Below are positions 49,771-58,288 of a stretch of DNA of 64,000 nt, piece after piece. The translations under genes and the position numbers were made by a program. The stretch comes from JBFMFH01 sp040752275 (GTDB lineage Bacteria > Acidobacteriota > Vicinamibacteria > Vicinamibacterales > JAKQTR01). Numbering within the stretch: position 1 is the first letter of the stretch; each line of letters opens with the position of its first letter. The stretch lies in NCBI GenBank assembly GCA_040752275.1, contig JBFMFH010000002.1:74809-138808 (forward strand). Direction: 5' to 3'. The notes beneath the pieces were generated by a model. It had not been told where the DNA came from, ran no database searches, and saw nothing but the letters and a program-made list of their open reading frames with translations.

Positions 49771-52713
49771 CTACTGTCCGACCTGTAGGCGGAACGAGAC
49801 TTGGATACGCCGCGGGCTCAGGTAGCTCCGCGGCTGACCGAACGTCGAGCTGTGCATGGCCGGGTTGTAGTTGTAACCCGTCTGCGTGTTGGTCACGTTG
49901 TAGAGATCAACGACGACCTGTGCCCGGTGGCGTTGTGCGAAAGGCAGGTTCTGGGTATAGCTGAGATCCCACTGGAACCAGGCCGGGGTCCTGCGCGATC
50001 CCGCAGGCTCCGCGTACCGGTTCGTTTCGCTTGTGCTGGTCGTCAATGCGCGATAGGGCTCGTAGTTCCACGCCTCCCACGGCTGGCCAGACTGGGCCAG
50101 GATGAACGTGCCGACGCTCGCGTTCCACCGCAGCAGGTAGTACCCGTAGAGCTTCAGGCTGTGCGGGCGGTCGCCGCGCAGCGTGCCCTCCTTGAAATCC
50201 CAGAGTTGGCGGCCGGCGCCATCGGCGATGTTCGATGAGCCGATGAAGATGTTCGCGTCGTTGCCCGTCGTGGAGTTGTCCTGGTCGAAGTTGCCGTAGT
50301 AGCGGCTCCAGGTGTACGACCCACGCACGAATGACTTGGAAGTTCGCCACTCGGATTCCATCGTGACTTCGTGGTACCGAGTGAACGCGCCGTCCAGTTC
50401 GGCGATGACGTAGGTCGACCCGCTGCCGATCTGCGCGCGCATCGCATCCAGATTGGGGATGTAGAGCTCCTTCGGGATCGGCGTGTTGTCCGGGCCGATC
50501 GTGTCCGGCGGCGCGAAGGCGACCCTCGCGTTGTTGTTCGTATCCTCCCAGAAGTGGCTGCCGCGGCGGTACCGGAAGTACACGCGCGCGGTCCAGGTGG
50601 GGTTGAACTGCTTGGACGTGCCGAGAAGGAACTCGTCAATCCGACGCGGCGTCATGTCCGGCACGAACAGCTTGCCCGAGGACGAGGCGACGGGCGCATT
50701 GCCGTAGAGGATGCCGTTCTGGTCGAAGTACGCATTGATCGTGGTGGCCGAATTGCGTGCCCACGACGCGGCACGGGGCAGGGAGCTCGCTGCCGGGTTG
50801 TAGCGGGCGAAGCTCGCGTAAACGGTGTCCTGGCCGTTGTAGGCCCAGGTCGCGCCGACGCGGGGCTGTACCATCTTGCCGAAACCGGTCTGGTACATCT
50901 TGTACTTCGTGCCTTTCGACAGCACATAGCCCGACAGGGCGGACGAGTCCTCCTTCAGGTCCTGGCCGTACAGCGTGTCGTTGCTCAACAGCAACCCGAG
51001 GTTGAATGACCAATCCTTCCAGGCGATCGTGTCATTGATTTCGATGCTCTTCGACCTGTACTCGGAGTGGATCACGGGCACCAAGCCTATCGTCTGCTGC
51101 TGGAACGCGGTGTAGTAGTACGCCGGCTGGCCCGGCAGCCCGATGCTGGCGAATCGGCCCCCGGCGACCGCAATCGTGCCCCAGCCGTTCGAACTGCGCT
51201 TGAGGTCCTCCGAGTCGACGTACCACTGGACGCCCGCGTGCAGGTCGTGGCGAACCGTGCTGCCGAGGACGATGTTGTAGGCGAACTGCGCCTGGTCGCG
51301 GTAGAAGTCGTCCTTGTCGAACAACGTCGCGTAGCCGACCGTGCCTCCGCCCGTCTTGACGCCGTTCAGACTGTAGCCATAGCGGTCAATGAGTGGCTGG
51401 ACCAGGGCGTTCCAGGCCGCGTTTCCGGCAATCGGCGTCGGCACCGAGAACTGGCCGATCTTGTCCAGGTTGTTGAGATCCAGCACCGTTCCGGGCGTGA
51501 GGTTCACGTCCACGTCCGCGATGTTGTCGGGACGGCCCTGGGTCGGGTTCTCGTAGTGGGTGTACTTGAAGGACGCGAAGCTGCGGCTGCTGATGACCCA
51601 CGAACCGTCGGCCGTGGCGATGCGCTGCCAGGCCTCGGAGCCGGAACCAGCCGTCGGGGCAGTCGCTTGTCCGAAGCCTGCGCTCTTGTCGAGGCGGTGC
51701 GAGTAGCGGTACGTGGCATTGACGAGGATGCCGCTGGTCGGTGTGTACGTCACCTTGCCGAACCCCTCATCGCGTGTGCTACTGTAGTCCGGCAGCTCGC
51801 CGTACAGGTTCGACCGGTTGTCACGTGCCCGCGTCGGGCGGTAGTAGGATCCGTAGAAGAACAACTTGTTGGTGAGAAGCGGACCGCCGCCGTTGACGGT
51901 CAGCCAGGTCAGGGTCTGCTCGTACTTGGAGGCGCTGCCGCTCTGCACATCCGACGCCATCTTCGGCGACTGGAACTGCCAGTTGACCTGTGCCTTGAAC
52001 CGGTTCGTGCCCGACTTGCTGACCGAGTCCACCGAGAAACCGCCGGCCCGGTCGAAGTCGATGGCCTTTGCGCCTCCCTTGATGGTCGTCACCTGGTCGA
52101 TGTCGTGCGAGGACGGCTCGGCCGACAGCGTGCCGAAGAGCGGCAGCGTCACGTTGACCCCGTCAAACTTGTACACGTTGTCCTGCCCGCTGCCGCCGGC
52201 ACTCGGGCCGCGGGTCCCGTCCTGCGTGAGCTGGACGCCCGGAATCAGCTTGATCAGGTCGCGGTACTCCTGCCCGACCGGGAGCGACTGGATGACCTCG
52301 GCCGAGACGCCGCTCTTGATGGCCGTCGAGTCCTTCTCGATGGCCGGCACGAACTCGGCTGTGACGGTCACCGTCTCGGTGACGCCCTGCACGCCCAGGG
52401 AGACGTTGATGAACGTATCCTGCGACAGCTGAACCAGGGCCTGCTTCTCGGCCGTGGACATTCCCGACAGGGTGAACGTCACGGTGTAGTTGCCGGGCGG
52501 GAGCGCCGGCATCCGGTACGTGCCGATGCCGTCGGTGACCGTCACTCGCGGCGTCGGCAACACGTTCGAGCGCGCTTCGACCGTGACGCCGGGCAGTGCC
52601 AGGCCGTCCGTGTCGGTGACCTTCCCTGTGAGCGCACCGGTCTGCTGCGCCATGACAAGAACTGGCATCGACAGCAGACACAGAAGGGCGAGACTACCTG
52701 CCTTCCAACGCAT
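49771..52713 (-). CDS. Oar-like TonB-dependent outer membrane receptor
   Basis: 980 residues. A signal peptide (LALLCLLSMPVLVMAQ) precedes a carboxypeptidase-regulatory-like beta domain (GALTGKVTDTDGLALPGVTVEA, ..GTYRMPALPPGNYTVTF), typical of Acidobacteria Oar proteins. A plug domain (SGVSAEVIQSLPVGQEYRDLIKLIPGVQ) and a long aromatic-rich beta-barrel ending in SFRLQVGQ follow. Start ATG 52713 has GGGAGG 4 nt before it; ATG 52725 is upstream. No TonB/ExbBD gene is adjacent. Substrate (large glycan or peptide) unknown. Confidence 0.93.
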   Translation of the reverse strand: MRWKAGSLALLCLLSMPVLVMAQQTGALTGKVTDTDGLALPGVTVEARSNVLPTPRVTVTDGIGTYRMPALPPGNYTVTFTLSGMSTAEKQALVQLSQDTFINVSLGVQGVTETVTVTAEFVPAIEKDSTAIKSGVSAEVIQSLPVGQEYRDLIKLIPGVQLTQDGTRGPSAGGSGQDNVYKFDGVNVTLPLFGTLSAEPSSHDIDQVTTIKGGAKAIDFDRAGGFSVDSVSKSGTNRFKAQVNWQFQSPKMASDVQSGSASKYEQTLTWLTVNGGGPLLTNKLFFYGSYYRPTRARDNRSNLYGELPDYSSTRDEGFGKVTYTPTSGILVNATYRYSHRLDKSAGFGQATAPTAGSGSEAWQRIATADGSWVISSRSFASFKYTHYENPTQGRPDNIADVDVNLTPGTVLDLNNLDKIGQFSVPTPIAGNAAWNALVQPLIDRYGYSLNGVKTGGGTVGYATLFDKDDFYRDQAQFAYNIVLGSTVRHDLHAGVQWYVDSEDLKRSSNGWGTIAVAGGRFASIGLPGQPAYYYTAFQQQTIGLVPVIHSEYRSKSIEINDTIAWKDWSFNLGLLLSNDTLYGQDLKEDSSALSGYVLSKGTKYKMYQTGFGKMVQPRVGATWAYNGQDTVYASFARYNPAASSLPRAASWARNSATTINAYFDQNGILYGNAPVASSSGKLFVPDMTPRRIDEFLLGTSKQFNPTWTARVYFRYRRGSHFWEDTNNNARVAFAPPDTIGPDNTPIPKELYIPNLDAMRAQIGSGSTYVIAELDGAFTRYHEVTMESEWRTSKSFVRGSYTWSRYYGNFDQDNSTTGNDANIFIGSSNIADGAGRQLWDFKEGTLRGDRPHSLKLYGYYLLRWNASVGTFILAQSGQPWEAWNYEPYRALTTSTSETNRYAEPAGSRRTPAWFQWDLSYTQNLPFAQRHRAQVVVDLYNVTNTQTGYNYNPAMHSSTFGQPRSYLSPRRIQVSFRLQVGQ

Positions 52714-52848
52714 GGTTCCTCCCATTCGAACAAGTTCCCCGCGAACACCACGTGTAATTGGGGCCGCTTCCGGTCACTTGCATGTGATATGAGCCAATCA
52801 TGCTAGCGCGTGCCCGCAAAGGCGTCAACACGCACGCGCCAGGCGCGG

Positions 52849-55452
52849 TCATGTGGCTGCGCGGCCGAAGGTGAGCCCCGCCTCGCCGGGCTCGACCCGC
52901 ACGGTGTCGCCCTCGCCGAATTCGCCCTGCAACACCCTGAGCGCCAAGGGGTCCATCATGAGCCGCTGGATCGTGCGTTTCAGCGGCCGCGCGCCGTAGA
53001 CGGGGTCGTACCCTTCCTCGACCAGACGCTCGCGGGCTCCGTCAGTCAGCTCCAGGTGGATCTTGCGCTCCTGCAGGCGGCCGACGAGCGCCCGAAGCTG
53101 GATGTCGACGATCTCCTTCAGATGCTCGCGCCTCAGAGCGTGGAAGAAGATCACGTCGTCGACCCGGTTCAGGAACTCCGGCCGGAAGTGCGCCCGGAGC
53201 GCGTCGGTGACGAGCCGGCGCGTGCCCTCATCGAGCGAGTCCCCCGACCGCAGCGTCCCTTCGGCAATGTACTGGCTGCCGAGATTCGACGTCATGATGA
53301 CGACGGTGTTCTTGAAGTCCACGGTCCGGCCCTTGCCGTCGGTCAGCCGGCCGTCGTCCAAGAGCTGGAGGAGAACGTTCAGCACCTCGGCGTGCGCCTT
53401 TTCGACTTCGTCGAACAGCACGACCGCGTACGGGCGCCGTCTGACAGCCTCGGTGAGCTGCCCGGCTTCGTCGTAGCCCACATATCCCGGCGGCGCGCCG
53501 ATCATCCGCGAGACGGTGTGCTTCTCCTGGTACTCGGACATGTCGATCCGCACCATGGCCTGCTCATCGTCGAACAGGAACTCCGCGAGCGCCCGGGCGA
53601 GTTCGGTCTTGCCGACGCCGGTGGGGCCGAGGAACAGGAAGCTGCCCAGGGGGCGGTTGGGATCCTGAAGTCCCGCCCTGGCCCTGCGGATGGCGTTCGA
53701 CACGGCGGTGACGGCCTCGTCTTGCCCGACGACGCGCTGGTGGAGGCCGGACTCCATGCGGACGAGTTTCTGGACTTCGCCTTCCATCAGGCGGCTCACG
53801 GGGATGTGCGTCCACGTGCTGACGACTTCGGCGATGTCCTCCTCGTCGACCTCCTCCTTGAGCATGCGCGTCTCGCGCTGGAGTTCGCCGAGCCGGCTCT
53901 GATCCGCGCGGATCTGCCGCTCGAGCTCAGGCAGCCGGCCGTACTGGAGTTCCGAGGCCCTGGCGTAGTCGCCCGACCGCTGCGCCTGCTCGATCTCGTG
54001 CCGCAGCCGCTCGAGCTCCTTCTTCTTCGCGCGGGCGTCTTGGATGGCGTCCTTCTCCTGCTGCCAGTGGCTGCGCAATCGTGTGCCTTCCTCCTTGAGG
54101 TTCGCCAGGTCGTGCTCGAGGCGCGACAGCCGTTCGGCAGACGCGCTGTCTGTCTCCTTGTGGAGCGCCTGGGCCTCGATCTCCAGCTGCATGATGCGGC
54201 GCTCGACCTCGTCGAGCTCCGCGGGCAGCGAGTCGATCTCCATGCGCAGCTTGGAAGCTGCCTCGTCGACCAGATCGATGGCCTTGTCCGGCAGGAACCG
54301 ATCGGCAATGTAGCGGTGCGAGAGAACCGCCGCCGCCACCAGCGCCGTATCCTTGAGGCGGACGCCGTGGTGGATCTCGTACCGCTCGCGCAGGCCGCGG
54401 AGAATGCTGATGGTGTCCTCCACCGTCGGCTGGTCGACCATCACCGGTTGGAAGCGCCGCTCGAGCGCCGCGTCCTTCTCGATGTGCTTCCGGTACTCGT
54501 CGAGCGTCGTCGCGCCGATGGTATGCAGCTCGCCTCGGGCGAGCATCGGCTTGAGCATGTTCGACGCGTCGATCGAGCCCTCGGCCGCGCCGGCCCCGAC
54601 CACTGTGTGCAGCTCGTCGATGAACAGAACGACCTGCCCCTCCGAGTCCGTGATCTCCTTCAGCACGGCCTTCAGCCGTTCTTCGAACTCTCCTCGGTAC
54701 TTGGCTCCCGCGACGAGGGCACCCATGTCGAGGCCGACGATGCGCTTGGTGCGGAGGCCCTCGGGGACGTCCCCGCGCACGATTCGCTGGGCAAGGCCTT
54801 CGACAATCGCCGTCTTGCCGACGCCGGGTTCGCCGATCAGCACCGGGTTGTTCTTGGTGCGGCGAGACAGTACCTGGATCACCCGTCTGACCTCGTCGTC
54901 TCGTCCGATGACCGGGTCGAGCTTGCCCTTGCGTGCCAGCTCGATGAGGTTACGGCCGTAGCGCTCGAGCGCCTGGTACTTGCCCTCGGGATTCTGGTCG
55001 GTGACGCGCTGGGACCCGCGTATGGACATCAGGGCTCCCAGGATGGCGTCCTTGGTGATGCCCCGGCCCTTGAGGATTCGGGCCGCTTCGGAGCGGCCGC
55101 CTTCGGCGGCGACGCCGAGGAGCAGGTGCTCGGTGCTGACATACTCGTCCTTCATCCGATCGGCTTCGGCCTGGGCGGACGTCAGGACGGCGCGCAGGCG
55201 TGGCGACGGGCCGACGGAAGTCCCGCCGTGGACCTGCGGGATCTGCGCCAGGTACGACCGGGTGATCGTGGCCACGTCCCGCGCATCGGTGCCGAGCTTC
55301 CGAAGAACCTCCGGCGCAATGCCGTCGGACTGCTCGACCAGCGTCGCGAGCAGGTGTTCGGGTTCTATCTGCGGATGGGCCGACTGCTCGGCGAGCTGTT
55401 GCGCGCCGATGACGGCCTCCTGGGCCTTTTCGGTGAATCGGTTCAGTGTCAT
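52849..55452 (-). CDS. clpB: Disaggregase chaperone ClpB
   Basis: 867 residues, double AAA+ unfoldase. N domain (1-150), Walker A1 GEPGVGKTA (207-215), coiled-coil M domain (about 405-530, HKETDSASAERLSRLEHD), Walker A2 GPTGVGKTE (609-617), pore loop YRG motif, and the C-terminal LxxLxPxR region. No IGF/L loop for ClpP, hence ClpB not ClpA. With dnaJ upstream it forms a protein disaggregation unit; dnaK is not in the window. Confidence 0.97.
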   Translation of the reverse strand: MTLNRFTEKAQEAVIGAQQLAEQSAHPQIEPEHLLATLVEQSDGIAPEVLRKLGTDARDVATITRSYLAQIPQVHGGTSVGPSPRLRAVLTSAQAEADRMKDEYVSTEHLLLGVAAEGGRSEAARILKGRGITKDAILGALMSIRGSQRVTDQNPEGKYQALERYGRNLIELARKGKLDPVIGRDDEVRRVIQVLSRRTKNNPVLIGEPGVGKTAIVEGLAQRIVRGDVPEGLRTKRIVGLDMGALVAGAKYRGEFEERLKAVLKEITDSEGQVVLFIDELHTVVGAGAAEGSIDASNMLKPMLARGELHTIGATTLDEYRKHIEKDAALERRFQPVMVDQPTVEDTISILRGLRERYEIHHGVRLKDTALVAAAVLSHRYIADRFLPDKAIDLVDEAASKLRMEIDSLPAELDEVERRIMQLEIEAQALHKETDSASAERLSRLEHDLANLKEEGTRLRSHWQQEKDAIQDARAKKKELERLRHEIEQAQRSGDYARASELQYGRLPELERQIRADQSRLGELQRETRMLKEEVDEEDIAEVVSTWTHIPVSRLMEGEVQKLVRMESGLHQRVVGQDEAVTAVSNAIRRARAGLQDPNRPLGSFLFLGPTGVGKTELARALAEFLFDDEQAMVRIDMSEYQEKHTVSRMIGAPPGYVGYDEAGQLTEAVRRRPYAVVLFDEVEKAHAEVLNVLLQLLDDGRLTDGKGRTVDFKNTVVIMTSNLGSQYIAEGTLRSGDSLDEGTRRLVTDALRAHFRPEFLNRVDDVIFFHALRREHLKEIVDIQLRALVGRLQERKIHLELTDGARERLVEEGYDPVYGARPLKRTIQRLMMDPLALRVLQGEFGEGDTVRVEPGEAGLTFGRAAT

Positions 55453-55517
55453 GGCGTGTCCAACTGACTCGGCCCCGGAGCGCGCTCCCGCTGAGGTCGC
55501 CGGCTGCGGGTCCACGG

Positions 55518-56501
55518 CTACCTCAGGGCGCTGTCCTCCATTCGAGCCAGTGCCTCGTAGTGCTGTTGCTGCTCGGGGGTGAGACGGCGGGGGAGCCGGA
55601 CATCCACCCGGGCAAACAGATCGCCGCGCTCCTCCGGGCGTCCCGGGTTTGGCATGCCGTGGCCCTTGAGGCGGAAGACCTGGCCATTCTGCGTGCCCGG
55701 CGGGATCCTGATGCGCAGTGGCGTCCCGGCGAGCGTCCGCAGTTCGGCCTCGCCGCCGAGGACGGCCGTCGTCACGGCCACGGGAATGCTGGCGCGAAGG
55801 TCGCGGTCCGTGCGTTCGAACTGCGCGTGGGGTGCGATGTGCACGCGCAGGTAGAGATCCCCTGCACGTCCTCCTCCGCCGCCGTGCTCTCCCTCTCCGG
55901 CGACCCGGACCCGCGCGCCGTCGGCGATGCCTGCCGGGATGCGCACGTCGATGCTCCGGGTGTGTCCCTCCTGCTTGACGAGCAGCCGACGCGTGACGCC
56001 CGTGTAGGCGTCCTCGAGCGTCAACTCGAGGTGCTGCTCGACATCCCGGCCGCGGCGGGTCCGCTGGCCCCGACCTTGGCGCGTGCCCGCCGGAGCGGTG
56101 CGGCCGCCGAAGAACGCGTGGAAGAAGTCCGAGAACGGGTCCTCGTCGCCGAAGATCCGCCGCATCTCGTCTTCGGTCATCGAGCGGAAGCCGCCGCCCG
56201 GGCTACCGCCGACGTTGAATCCCCAGGACCCGGTGTCGAACGGGGATGCGCCGCCCTGCTGCTGGGCCTGCTCGTAGTGCCGCCAGTTGGCGCCGAGCTC
56301 GTCGTACTTGCGCCGCTTGTCCGGGTCGCCGAGCACCTCGTAGGCCTCATTGATCGCCTTGAAGCGGGCTTCGGCCGACTTGTCGCCCGGGTTGACGTCG
56401 GGATGGTACTTGCGTGCGAGCTTGCGATAGGCCTGCTTGATGTCCTTCTCGCTGGCCTCGCGGGTGACGCCGAGCGTCGCGTAGTAGTCCTTGAAGTCCA
56501 T
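55518..56501 (-). CDS. DnaJ-family co-chaperone, CbpA type (no zinc finger)
   Basis: 327 residues. J-domain with HPD at 33-35 (KYHPDVNPG), a Gly/Phe-rich linker (70-125, GSWGFNVGGSPGGGFR), and two C-terminal client-binding domains (VRIPAGIADGARVRV, IRIPPGTQNGQVFRLKGHGMP). No CxxCxGxG repeats, so it is class B (CbpA-like). Precedes clpB by 65 nt. A broken MerR-type regulator lies just upstream. Confidence 0.95.
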   Translation of the reverse strand: MDFKDYYATLGVTREASEKDIKQAYRKLARKYHPDVNPGDKSAEARFKAINEAYEVLGDPDKRRKYDELGANWRHYEQAQQQGGASPFDTGSWGFNVGGSPGGGFRSMTEDEMRRIFGDEDPFSDFFHAFFGGRTAPAGTRQGRGQRTRRGRDVEQHLELTLEDAYTGVTRRLLVKQEGHTRSIDVRIPAGIADGARVRVAGEGEHGGGGGRAGDLYLRVHIAPHAQFERTDRDLRASIPVAVTTAVLGGEAELRTLAGTPLRIRIPPGTQNGQVFRLKGHGMPNPGRPEERGDLFARVDVRLPRRLTPEQQQHYEALARMEDSALR

Positions 56502-56770
56502 GACGTCCCCGGGCCATCGCTCGAGCAGTGCCTCAAGCCGGTCCAGCTCGCAAACCAGCCTGCGGCGACGCTCGTCTTCTCGAATTCGCCGTCGCAGACG
56601 AGCGGCCGGACCGTTCGACCGCCTCGGCGATGGACATCAGGCGCTGCACGCCGGCGAGGTTGAACCCCAGTATCTATTGCTTGATACAGTGCATGTCAAT
56701 GTCGGCACCAAGCACCAGCCGCGGCTGGCACCCCTCGACGTCGCCCCGGGCGGGTAGGAGGCGGGGACGG
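56502..56770 (-). pseudogene. Degraded HspR/CbpM-type MerR chaperone regulator
   Basis: Just before dnaJ the minus strand encodes parts of a MerR-like regulator in one frame: LLPARGDVEG, ADIDMHCIKQ, then an in-frame TAG (56674-56676), then ILGFNLAGVQRLMSIAEAVER. The LGFNLAGV block is typical of HspR/CbpM. The coiled-coil continues in another frame (RRRIREDERRRRLVCELDRLEALLERW) that runs on into dnaJ, so a frameshift lies near 56600-56625. The N-terminal helix-turn-helix half is missing. Stop, frameshift and truncation make it a pseudogene. No complete ORF covers the region. Alternatives: sequencing error for the frameshift; the stop and missing N-terminus would still remain. Confidence 0.6.
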
Positions 56771-56774
56771 CGTC

Positions 56775-58151
56775 CTACGCCGGCGCGGGGACCGCCATGA
56801 CGTGCAACGGGCGCGGCGTCCTCCACCGGCCGCGCGTGAAGTCCGGGAACCCCACCGGCCGGCTGCGGCGGCGCACCGACTCCTCGCTGAGCGGCGTCAC
56901 AGCACTCCAGGCGGCCGCGTCATACACGTCCATGTCGAGAGGATGGCCGTTCCTGAGGGCCCAGATCAGCCGGAAGTCCTCCAGATAGTCCATCCCGCCG
57001 TGCCCGGCGCCCTTCGCACGCTCCCCCTCCGTCTGCCACAGCGGGTGATCGAATTCCTGGTACGCCGAGATGTCCTCCCACTGATGCGCCCGCGGGCTGC
57101 GGCCCTCGATGTACACGCGGTTGGGGTACTTCTCGAAGAGGCCCTTCGTCCCCTGCACGATGTGGATGCGGCTGTAGGGACGGGGCAGGTTGGTGTCGTG
57201 GTAGAGCGTTATCACCTTGCCGAGCGTCGTCTGGATCAGAGTCACATTGACGTCACCGAGGACGTACTTCTCGCTGGCGCGCGGATCCGGCGGCTGGAAG
57301 TTCGCGGCAGCGTAGGCCTGCAGGCCGCGTGAGGGACTGCTGGCGGACACCAGGACGTCGAACCGGTCCCCGCGGTTGATATCGAGGCACTGGGAGACCG
57401 GGCCGAGGCCATGGGTGGGGTAGAGGTTCCCGTTCCTCTTCGTCGAATGTGCGCGGCGCCAGAGACCCTCCCCCTCACTGCTGAACTTCACCTCGCGCAG
57501 GTCGTGCAGGTAGCCAGCCTCGGCGTGGAGGATCTCGCCGAGCAGACCCTTCTTGACCAGGTTGAGACACAGCATCTCGGGCCGGTCGTAGCAGCAGTTC
57601 TCCATCATGATGCAGTGGCGCCGGGTCTTTTCGGCCACCTCGACGAGCTGCCAGCACTCTTCCATCGTCGTCGCGGCGGGAACCTCGGTGGCCGCGTGCT
57701 TGCCGTTCTGCATCGCCGCGACGCAAATGGGCACGTGCCACTCCCAGGGCGTGGCGTTGTAGACCAGATCGAGATCGTCGCGTTCACAGAGACGCCGGAA
57801 ATCGGTCGGACCCTTCGTGTACGCGACCGGCGCGGGATGACCTGCGCCGACCACCCACGTCGATGCCCGCTCGACCTTCTCCGGGACGATGTCGCACAGG
57901 GCTCGGATCTCGACGCCGGGAATTCTGAGCAGGTTGCGGACATGGGCCGACCCCATCCCGCCGACCCCAACGTAGCCGATTCGTACCGGGTCGATTGGCG
58001 GGACACGCAGGTCGAATCCCTCGCCGGGTCCCGGCAGCGAGAGTTCGGCCGCCATCGCGGAACGCAGCCCGCCGAGCGCCAGCCCCAGTCCGGCGGTGCC
58101 CATCCTGATGAAGTCGCGGCGTTCGAAACCGTCACGGCGAGTCGGGCTCAT
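56775..58151 (-). CDS. Gfo/Idh/MocA-type oxidoreductase, GH109-like, Tat-exported
   Basis: 458 residues. RRDFIRMG at 11-18 is a twin-arginine signal. The NAD-binding fold starts at IGYVGVGGMGSAHVRNLL. DLDLVYNATPWEWHVPICVAAMQNGKHAATEVPAA, YPTHGLGPVSQCLDINRGDR and GHPLDMDVYDAAAWSAVTPLSEESV match GH109, whose known member is an NAD-dependent alpha-N-acetylgalactosaminidase. Export to the periplasm with NAD bound is typical of this Tat group. Substrate is inferred. Head-to-head with rmuC. Confidence 0.88.
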   Translation of the reverse strand: MSPTRRDGFERRDFIRMGTAGLGLALGGLRSAMAAELSLPGPGEGFDLRVPPIDPVRIGYVGVGGMGSAHVRNLLRIPGVEIRALCDIVPEKVERASTWVVGAGHPAPVAYTKGPTDFRRLCERDDLDLVYNATPWEWHVPICVAAMQNGKHAATEVPAATTMEECWQLVEVAEKTRRHCIMMENCCYDRPEMLCLNLVKKGLLGEILHAEAGYLHDLREVKFSSEGEGLWRRAHSTKRNGNLYPTHGLGPVSQCLDINRGDRFDVLVSASSPSRGLQAYAAANFQPPDPRASEKYVLGDVNVTLIQTTLGKVITLYHDTNLPRPYSRIHIVQGTKGLFEKYPNRVYIEGRSPRAHQWEDISAYQEFDHPLWQTEGERAKGAGHGGMDYLEDFRLIWALRNGHPLDMDVYDAAAWSAVTPLSEESVRRRSRPVGFPDFTRGRWRTPRPLHVMAVPAPA

Positions 58152-58252
58152 GGACCCTCCAGGAATGAAACAGTCGTTGGCGCGCTACCTTATCGCACGG
58201 TCCAGCGGGACGCAACATGAGGTCATGGACCGCGGGTCGGCCGGCACCCGAC

Positions 58253-58281
58253 TTGACCGGCCCGTGCACGCGCGCCATCAT
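58253..58281 (+). promoter_or_regulatory. rmuC promoter (possibly leaderless)
   Basis: TTGACC (58253-58258), 17-nt spacer, CATCAT (58276-58281). The start of transcription would fall at about 58288, and the rmuC ATG is at 58289, so the mRNA may have no leader. Confidence 0.5.
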
Positions 58282-58288
58282 TTGACCC

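Noticed and set aside
52810..55467. 885-codon plus-strand ORF
   Set aside because: Exact shadow of clpB on the other strand; no motif and no ribosome site.
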